This document shows positions 56,476 through 64,000 of a stretch of DNA of 64,000 bases, piece after piece. The DNA lies in contig OZ026524.1 of NCBI GenBank assembly GCA_964019695.1, positions 18,035,509 to 18,099,508 on the forward strand, read 5' to 3'. The translations under genes and the position numbers were made by a program. How positions within the stretch are numbered: the first letter of the stretch is position 1; every line of letters begins with the position of its first letter. A model generated the notes under the pieces. It was not told the origin of the DNA. It made no database searches and was given only the letters and a program-made list of their open reading frames with translations. This stretch comes from Loripinus fragilis (Eukaryota; Mollusca; Bivalvia; Lucinida; Lucinidae).

Positions 56476-56950
56476 GGCGTACTTCGAATCGAACTTTAGT
56501 CCCTACTATAGTAACTAAAGTTTGATTCGAACACCTATAGTCGCTACTAGGGTGACGTCACGCACCTACTGGAGATGGTCGGAGCACCGTTACTCTAGTA
56601 GATAGGCTGGTTCCCTACTTTAGACATATCTAACGATGGGTTCAAGATCTAGCACGATGGGTTCAAGATCGGTCAGTAGCCTCAAAATGATATGTTTTGT
56701 AAAATAAACCTAGCTGAACATAATTTTTGGTCCCACGTATTCGTAAATTGATTATTAGAAAGCGATGTGCATTTTATAACATCTTTTTTTGTCTACGATG
56801 AAGAATTGAAGTAGAGCTTACAGGGCTATAATTTTTGTTTACTTGCCAACCAACTAAAAGTTCCAACTTAAGTCGTTCGGGTGTAAACGTGCGTGAGCAT
56901 CTATTACGTAAAAACTATAGTAGGAACTTTAGTTCGATTCGAAGTACGCC
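56476..56950 (+). mobile_element. TIR element family F, copy 1
   Basis: 475 bp. Ends GGCGTACTTCGAATCGAACT and AGTTCGATTCGAAGTACGCC, perfectly inverted. Interior GAGCACCGTTACTCTAGTAG and CAAGATCGGTCAGTAGCCTC match copy 2. A GATGGGTTCAAGATC segment is duplicated (56635, 56654). Confidence 0.9.
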
Positions 56951-57669
56951 TATATCGTATATGTAGTAGTAATTGTGATTTATTGAAATCAGGGTACCTT
57001 TACTCGGACTGCGTCACTGCGTGATGTAAAATTCAGTTCGAAATGAAATAATTAGAGTCGATTACAGACTTAAGATTTTATATATGATCGTTTATCGACT
57101 AGTAACGTCAAAATGTGGCCACTTACGATGTATAACATATAATAACAACAAACATTTCCGCATAATATTAACTCCCTTTGACCATAAATGTCCGCCTTAC
57201 TAAAAAATGGATGTTTGTGCAACAAAATCCAGGAAATCTTTTCTCGTTTTATTTCAAATCGATCACAATTTTCATACTTTACGCTATCGATATTAACATT
57301 TCACCTGAAAGACATACTTTCCAGTGAAATGGAGTCGCTTAAATGATTTTATACATCATTTAATTTAGACGATTGGTATAAAATTTACGCAAATGATTAT
57401 TAATAATTAAGGTTATTATGGCGGTTGAACCCGTAAGAAATAACCTTTTCGCAGAGTATCATGCACGTTTTAGTATTGATGTGCTGTCAAACTTTCTCTA
57501 CGCAGTTTTTAAATTTTATGAAATTAGGATTTAGGTCCATTGTAGCAGAAATCTCTGAAACCATATATTCTCTCTCAAAGCAGTAAAATAAAAGCAAAAT
57601 CTCTTGAATTCAATGTTTCCATATCTTCTTGATTTGTTGAAGAAGAAAAAATCCACAAGATTTGAGTAA
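56951..57669. other. Non-genic stretch
   Basis: AT-rich, with no feature recognised. Confidence 0.35.
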
Positions 57670-57881
57670 TGAGCCGTGACATGTGATTTCCAACATGTGA
57701 TACGAGCCTGTGCCGCACCTTTTAAGCTTAGAAACTCCAAAAGGTGTTCAGTCAGTAGCTTAATAGTCATAGAATGTAGCGACTAGCTAAGGCTGTGATC
57801 AGACTGCGCGTATGCGCAGTCTGATCTGAGGCTTTGCTAGTCGCACATACCACATTGTTGGAAATTTCATGTCGCGGCTCA
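57670..57881 (-). mobile_element. MITE family C, copy 4
   Basis: 212 bp. Ends TGAGCCGTGACATGTGATTT and AAATTTCATGTCGCGGCTCA. Interior perfect dyad CAGACTGCGCG/TATGCGCAGTCTG near 57801-57826, then GAGGCTTTGCTAGTCGCACA. Confidence 0.92.
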
Positions 57882-59053
57882 AATGCACAAAATAGCTAAT
57901 TCCATACCGAGTTTTCCCGAAGCATTCCGTTTAGCTCCGAGCACTTCCGAATAGAAAAATATCTGGCCAATCAAAAAAACTTCCCAACAACGTGACGTAT
58001 ATTTAAATATGAATGCAGCTACCCAATGTCGACAAGTGAAAAGGTGCGAATTTACGTAATTTTCGGTTATATTAGCAATTTCTATCACTAGATTGGCTTG
58101 ATAGATCGATGCCACACTGCCAATGGTGTTTTGGGGGAGATTTTGAGTCATCCTTCAAACGGTGAAATGTTTACATGAGCACCGTCTCAGTCACGTGTCA
58201 CCGGTCCTGTGATGTTCTCAATACTGACCTCGGATTGTGAAAAATCATTAAAATTGGATTTCCAGGTAAGAAAAAAAAGTACAAAACGGCGCTAAGTGCC
58301 CCTTACAACTTATCTTCACTTCGCATACAATTTTTACAAGCCTATTTGCTCATAAAACAGAATTCACTTTTGTATTTTAATGCACGCCTCTAGCACATGG
58401 CTACTCGGCCTCGTGGTAACGGGAGTTATGTTGATTGGCTGATGTAGTCATGTGATACAAGTCCATGTGACTTGAGTCCCGAAAGAATTCCGGAAAAGTA
58501 CGGAAGGCCTGTGAAATCAGCTATACCACTTGCAATAGTGAACCATGAACTAAAGTACCCCTTCAATTTATACCCAGGCCCAATTCAGGAAGCTTCAAAT
58601 GGTAACAAATCCACACATACATGTAGTGCTAAAAGGAGTAGAATATCAGTATTTTGTATGGGTATTTTCCCACCAAACTATTTCTTTTAATGTTATTTTT
58701 ATTTATGGCAATGGTGTACCTGACTTACAATTTTCATTGATAGGTTGGTGTCTGAGGTTTGCATTTTTCTGAGCCCACCGTTGCTTAACAAATGCTGCTT
58801 ACGACTCTATCATTATTAACTACTATTTATAGTGTGTGCATCCTTTAGCTTTTAATCCTATTTTATAAATTTTAGGAGAACTTGTGGTGTTCACTTATGC
58901 CGAGAATAATTGTTTTTATCCTAAGGAAAATTAAGCCTGGTACCTGAAATCTAGTGTGTTTCTTAAGTTTTGCTAAAACTTTTTTTCTATTTATTGGTCA
59001 AAACGCGAAGTTGAAGCTACTAATGAATTTTACGCTAAAAAATTGATTGAAAA
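57882..59053. other. Non-genic stretch
   Basis: Two short frames (57879-58151 minus; 58472-58690 plus) show no domain. Nothing else is recognised. Confidence 0.35.
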
Positions 59054-59291
59054 TGAGCCGTGACATGATATTTCCAACAACATGGTATGTGCGACCAGCA
59101 CAGCCTCAGATCAGCCTGCGCATTCGCGCAGTCTGATCAGAGCCTTTGCTAGTCGCTTGAATAATCAATGAGTGTTGAGCTACTGACTGAACATCATTTG
59201 GAGTTTCTAAGCTGAAAAGGAGGCTGCACAAGCTCGTTTGAGCCTACACTTGTCAAAATGCCACATTGTTGGAATCACATGTCGCGGCTCA
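59054..59291 (+). mobile_element. MITE family C, copy 5 (best complete copy)
   Basis: 238 bp. Ends TGAGCCGTGACATGATATTT and AATCACATGTCGCGGCTCA. Contains CCTGCGCATTCGCGCAGTCT dyad. Flanking AAA/AAT suggests no long target duplication; the insertion mechanism is unclear. Confidence 0.93.
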
Positions 59292-60363
59292 AATATAATC
59301 CAATAAGAATAGAATATCTTTATAACTGCTACCTTTGTATTTACCTGAAAAATTGCAGAGCTGTTTTACTGCAGAGACTGGCCTCACCTAATAAGAGTGT
59401 TCATTGGATAATATTGGGTAATTAACGTCATAGGAGACAATGTTGAGCTGCGAGGATGTACACAGTATGTGTTGTTATTTTGGACAAACTTCCATTATTA
59501 ATGTTTGAAATCATAAAACATTAAGCATAAATGAGTTTAGCGCACACAAGAGCCCCTTTTTTAATGCCATGAGCTAAGTTTGATATGAAAAATCTTGCAC
59601 TGAATAGTTAGACCCAATTAAGATAAGCTAATGACAAAATTATCAGACTTCTGATAGCTCCTGGAAAGCATCAATTGAAAGACGGTAGAATGATATTTTA
59701 GAAAATGTAGACAATGTTAAATTCGATCGATACCACACTACATCGGACCGAGGGAAAATATTTGTTGGTGGAATAGAATGTTTGAAAGATTGAACGTTGC
59801 TGCTGTACTGACACGCTGAGAATGGATTGGTTCGAGCCCCCGTGTGAGCTCGGATTGGACACACTTGACTTAACAACCTAGAGAAAGACGTGCCATAAGA
59901 ACAACATACATATAACCCTTGTCCTACTGAACTAGGATTTATCTTTTTTTGAAAAAAACTGATCAGGATTGACAACGTATTATACTCTGATTGAAAACAC
60001 ATGCTTACAACTGGAATGTTGCATGAAAACAGGATAACAAATTGGGGAGGTGTGCGGTTCATGACAAGGCTTGATATTGATGAAATCAAGTGACAGTAAT
60101 TTGCACGACCCATTCATGAAAAGTTTCGCGAAAACAGCAGAATCTATATTTGCACTGCACAGAAGTTAAAATCTATAAATATATAACTGACAATAGCGAT
60201 TAGGCAATTTTGAATGCTGCTTTCTTAGTACATATACATGTATATAGAACAAATACAATTAGAGCGGGAATCGCAGACAGAGGTTTAATTAAGCTGCCCT
60301 GCTTTTAGTTGTTGTTACCTTACACGTATTCCTTTTATAATGAAGTCATGTGCCTATTGTCAT
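59292..60363. other. Non-genic; one unexplained 156-codon minus frame
   Basis: The frame 59643-60113 (minus) starts at ATG and is longer than chance favours in AT-rich DNA, but shows no domain, signal peptide or splice context that I can recognise. It is reported as uncertain, not as a gene. Confidence 0.35.
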
Positions 60364-60801
60364 GGGTACACTTCGAATCGAACTATAGTTCCGACGTAAT
60401 AAATGCGCGCGCACGTTTATACCCGAACGGCTACAGTTACAACATTAAAAGTAGGTTGTTAAGCAAACAAATATGGCCCAAATGAATAGGTCTGTATGCC
60501 CTCGTGCAATTCTTCATCGTATGCGAAAAAGATGAGTATGCTGCTCAGCTTACTTAAATTGACAATTTCGAATGAGTGCGACCGCCAATAGAGCACAGCC
60601 AGGATTTATTTTGTAAAGAAAATCTTTTTGAGGCTACTGGCAGATCTTGAAACCGTCTAGAGGAGGGAACCAGACAGACTACTAGAGTAACGGTGCTCTG
60701 ACCCACCGTTGATCTCTAGTAGGTTCGTGGCGTCACAATAGTAGCGACTATCGATGTTCGAATCGAACTATAGTAGGAACAATAGTTCGATTGGAAGTGG
60801 A
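60364..60801 (-). mobile_element. TIR element family F, copy 2
   Basis: About 438 bp. Ends GGTACACTTCGAATCGAACT and AGTTCGATTGGAAGTGGACC. Inverse of copy 1 (GAGGCTACTGGCAGATCTTG, CTACTAGAGTAACGGTGCTC). Confidence 0.88.
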
Positions 60802-61319
60802 CCATGTTCATTTCTTTCATGGTTGTCGTTCTTTTATTTAATAGACAAATTCAGTATTTTTTGCTTTGCGTTGTTGTTCTTTCCTTGATAAACAAACATA
60901 TCTTAAGTTCTTATTAAGCTCAATATATACATGTAATTCTGCCTCGCGGTTTGTATAATACATGTGAAATACAAGTATAAACTTTTTAAAAAAGCTTGCC
61001 ATGCTTTAGCACTTAAGTAAAGTGGATTGATGTCTATTGTCTGAAAGTGCAGAGCCTTTGAAAGCAAAATGTCAGTAGTCGTTTCAAACGAAAGTGGTGA
61101 GCTTATAAATGACACACCCATCTCATCGCATCTCCGCGAGCGGAGATTGTGTCGTTTTAGTGTTGTGACACCATGATGTAAAATTCACAGAAAAGGCTAT
61201 CTCATGTTAAGCGGTGCTACCATACAGGTTTTGAACTTAGTCATTTATGATTGCCATCCTCAAGAGTAAGAAAACCTCAACATAATTGTGTAAGTACAAT
61301 AACATTTTCTCCTGGCCTT
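60802..61319. other. Non-genic stretch
   Basis: A CGCGAGCGG-type dyad near 61133 (CTCCGCGAGCGGAG). Otherwise nothing. Confidence 0.35.
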
Positions 61320-61335
61320 GGCCAAAATATGCTTA

Positions 61336-61502
61336 AAATTCTTGTTTGTGATTCATAAAAGAAAACATCTTATCAGCGGCCTTGCAAAACTTGATGCATT
61401 GTACAAGAGGAATGACTTTCAAATGCTCAAGCCTTTGTACCTTTTCAAGGGCGTTTGTCAGAGATCTTTTCCGTTTATGAATCATAGTTTCCTGGGGGAA
61501 TT
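61336..61502. repeat. Inverted duplication, both arms open
   Basis: Left arm GTTTGTGATTCATAAAAGAA then CATCTTATCAGCGGCCTTG; right arm, inverted, GAAACTATGATTCATAAACG then AAAAGATCTCTGACAAACGC and CCTTGAAAAGG. On the two strands the arms encode similar peptides (VIHKRK and MIHKRK followed by an ALEK- or AKLD-like helix). Origin unknown. Confidence 0.65.
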
Positions 61503-61559
61503 CAGTAACATATAGTCTCATCCAGCCCATGAGAACAGATTACATGCACAATGTTAAGA

Positions 61560-61925
61560 AATCAAATTTTATAATGATCATGGAATCATGAATACCTCGG
61601 GTCTCGTGCAAAGTAAGTGAAACCCGAAGGGCTTCACGTTAACATTGCAAGAGGCCCGTAGTATCCACGATTCCAAGATTAGATCAACAATTAAATTTGT
61701 TGCTTATATTTACATTTTAATATAAATACATGTATCTAAAGTATAAAAATTGTTTGAATTTAGGAATTAAAACAGTTTTGCATCTGAAATATAACCGTAT
61801 TAACGGTCTTGTCGGAGTGTAAAACGGAAAAGCGGAATAGCCAGCTTGAACACGGACTGCCAATCGAGCAAATAAGAGGCTTGTTTTGCATGTGCGACTC
61901 GGGTGTTTTAGCTTAAATCGTAATA
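61560..61925 (+). repeat. Repeat family B, copy 3
   Basis: Palindrome 61575-61675: ATGGAATCATGAATACCTCG, TGCAAAGTAAGTGAAACCCG, AAGGGCTTCACGTTAACATT, CGATTCCA. The body follows: GGAATTAAAACAGTTTTGCA, GTGTAAAACGGAAAAGCGGA, GAGGCTTGTTTTGCATGTGC. It runs directly into family D copy 4. Confidence 0.85.
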
Positions 61926-62090
61926 TTTTCTTACACGTCAGATTTAACATATAATTTTTGGTGCTTAAAATAACTCATTGCGACGGTTCTTTTGAGTACC
62001 CACAACATAATGTTTTGGTTGAGAAATGAGACAATTAATTTCTTTGTAAGCACTCATAACTAAAGCCCTGATATATGCCATTGCAAATTG
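61920..62090 (+). repeat. Repeat family D, copy 4
   Basis: TATTTTCTTACACGTCAGAT, then a decayed left arm, CGACGGTTCTTTTGAGTACC, CACAACATAATGTTTTGGTT and GAGAAATGAGACAATT. Colinear with 10738-10930. Confidence 0.7.
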
Positions 62091-62169
62091 ATATTTACCT
62101 ACAGGTTTTTACAAAATAAGTTTCTAATAAGTTTTTATAATAAAGTGTTTTTGAGCATTTTGACAGCGT

Positions 62170-62289
62170 CCCCCCCCCCCCCCCGTGACCAAACATGCCG
62201 TTTTTATATGATGTGTGAAATGTAAAACTACAACTGTATGCAAAAGGATTAGTTTGGTCACGGGGGGGGGGGGGGGGGGGGGGGGGGGG
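62170..62289. repeat. C-run/G-run inverted repeat
   Basis: Fifteen C then GTGACCAAAC at the left; GTTTGGTCAC then 28 G at the right (62262-62289). The middle 70 bp is unique. Confidence 0.85.
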
Positions 62290-62659
62290 AAAGCACCTCA
62301 GTAAAACTTTTTCTATTTTCTAACTGTTGAATAGCAAAAACGGAGTTTTCTACCTTTATTTTTCAATTGGTATTTGTCCGATGAGAAAATGGCTTTTATG
62401 GATAAGTCAAGGTTTAAACCTTCTATCTTTTTCATAGAAAAATATCATTTTCTTTGAAACTTTTCTCCGGTTATTTTTTATAGGCAATCCTTCATTAAGA
62501 CTGTCCGAGGTCCTTTAAAGTATACTCGGAGCATCTTAAATAGCTCAATTAAAATTATTAATTCTCTAAATAGTCAAATTTTCTTTTAGATAAAATGATA
62601 AGCATGTTCCAATAGTTGAAAGAAGATATTTCCCTTCAGAGGTGGTGTATGCGTTGCCA

Positions 62660-63830
62660 TATTATTGGGGCCCCCCAGGGGTTTGGGGATCTGGGGAGAA
62701 TGGCTATTTATTTTCAGGGATCTAGGGAGCACTTGTAATTATTTTAGGGGAGCTGGGGAGCAAGCTCAAAGTTTTGGGGATCTAGGGAGCCCTGCCAAAA
62801 GCAAAAAAAAAAAAAAAAAAAATAAATAAAGGAAAAGCCTCCATTTTGTTTGATTTTTTAAATTTTCTTCTGCTTCTGGGGGGATAGCCCCCCAGACCCC
62901 CCTTGTAAATTCTAAATGTATTTATTTTCGTATAACGCGTATATCTAGATCGACCTCAGGAAAAAAATGTGGCAATTAACTTTTGTGTTTGTTGTTAATT
63001 TATTAACCTTAATATTGCTGATTTTTAGCTTGGTAATAGCATACTTTTGAACGCCCAGATTGCACCAGATCGCACCATTTTTATCAAAATTTTCCCTGGG
63101 GAGCATGCCCCCGGACCCCCCTAGCACGAGTCGGGCTGTGTAATGTTACAGTCTACCTATGCACCTGCTACGTAATCCTCTTTTTAAATAATAAGCTCAT
63201 TATTATGAGAAAACTGATTTCAGATAATATATACTTATTTGATGAAACTGAAGTTTAACAAGTGTATTGGGCCTAATAGCAATTGTAGGCAATTGTATTA
63301 CACAAAAATATTCTTTCACTTTGTCTATAAAAAAACTAGTTTAAGATGTTGGAAAAAATCAGCCCCTGCCCCCCCACCCCCCCCCCCCCCCGACCAGAAA
63401 ACAAATGGTCTGTCTCTAATTAAAAAAAATAAATCTAGAGAGCATTCCGCCATGCCCACTCAACCAGGTACAGCAACAGCATTTTAGGAATGGCCTCATA
63501 CTTTGAGCCATATGCCATGCATTTCATTGAAATAATTATATGTCATGTATTCCATTACTAAGCCCTGTCTTTGCATGTATAAGGCAATATTGTAAGTTAC
63601 CATTAAGTCATGCGCTCTTAGTTTTTAAGTATGTGATTTTAATCCTACGAAAAGAAAAATATATTTTAGGGAGAATTGACTTATATTTTTGGGGATCTGG
63701 GGAGAAGCTGGTCTATTTTTAAGGATTTGGGGAGCAAAGGCAAAATACTTTTAGGGAGCCGAGGTAATTATTTTCAGGGATCTGGGGAGATCAATGCATT
63801 ATTTACCCCCCCTGGGAGGGCCTCATTATT
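62660..63830. mobile_element. 1.2-kb element with GGGGATCTGGGGAG repeats
   Basis: Left ATTATTGGGGCCCCCCAGGG; right CCCCCCTGGGAGGGCCTCAT then TAT are inverted. Both sub-ends carry 30-40-bp units of TTTTGGGGATCTGGGGAG in the same orientation (62687-62790; 63688-63785). The middle has GGGGGGATAGCCCCCCAGAC and GAGCATGCCCCCGGACCCCC then CTAGCACGAGTCG, segments I recall from other bivalve repeats, plus a C run at 63376-63391. No coding frame. Confidence 0.65.
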
Positions 63831-64000
63831 CTCTTTATAAAAATTTAAATAGTATTTATTCAATTTAAAACTATTTAGTGGACACTCTAACACTATCTAA
63901 TGAAATATTTTCTTCGTATAAAATAATATTATTTTACAAACAGCTGTATATACATTTAGAATCTCTTTTTTTCTAAAATACACAGAATATAACCCATTAA
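63831..64000. other. Non-genic window end
   Basis: AT-rich, with no feature recognised. Confidence 0.4.

Overview
The window looks like nuclear DNA from a lophotrochozoan animal, most likely a heterodont bivalve. This rests on gene style (one intronless peptide-type GPCR, no bacterial operons), AT-rich noncoding DNA, tRNA-derived SINEs, and many short inverted-repeat elements. One family, with ends reading TGAGCCGYGACATG and GCGCAT-centred dyads, resembles repeats I remember from clam genomes; I could not check this. Species is not determined.

Only two loci have long intact reading frames. (1) A complete I-superfamily-like LINE lies on the plus strand at 1410-10536, bounded by an 11-bp duplication (1399-1409 and 10537-10547). 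It has a short 5' leader, an N-terminal frame (1446-1802) overlapping the main ORF1 with three zinc knuckles (1688-3136), and a 1275-residue ORF2 with endonuclease, reverse transcriptase, RNase H and a C-terminal zinc knuckle (3214-7041). Its 3' UTR is about 3.5 kb, with internal repeat pairs and hairpins, and ends in an ATC-repeat tail. (2) A single-exon class A GPCR of 460 residues is on the minus strand at 36341-37723, closest by motif to sex-peptide/myoinhibitory-peptide receptors. Two more coding relics are decayed: the C-terminal part of another LINE ORF2 (34659-35682, minus) and a Tc1-like transposase (47310-47996) inside a TIR-bounded element (47073-48275).

Most of the rest is mobile or repetitive DNA. 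From left to right: SINE and MITE remnants (1-1400), the LINE (1.4-10.5 kb), MITEs with pseudo-tRNA inserts and microsatellites (10.7-16 kb), a 1-kb ACGTATG-rich TIR element (17.1-18.1 kb), SINEs and MITEs (18.2-24 kb), a 2.4-kb element with a nested TA-flanked MITE (24.7-27.0 kb), several inverted-repeat elements and palindromes (27.1-34 kb), the LINE relic and GPCR (34.6-37.7 kb), perfect-TIR and foldback elements with TATC arrays (39.8-42.8 kb), long tandem repeats interrupted by the Tc1 relic (44.7-48.9 kb), a palindromic element split by a SINE, two minisatellites (51-53.5 kb), and second copies of several families (53.6-64 kb).

The elements form clear nests: SINEs inside palindromic elements, a TA-element inside a larger element, and a MITE plus tRNA-like segments inside another MITE. 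Five palindromes share a central CGAGGC/GCCGAG dyad although their arms differ. All similarities were judged by eye; no alignment, domain search or database comparison was run.
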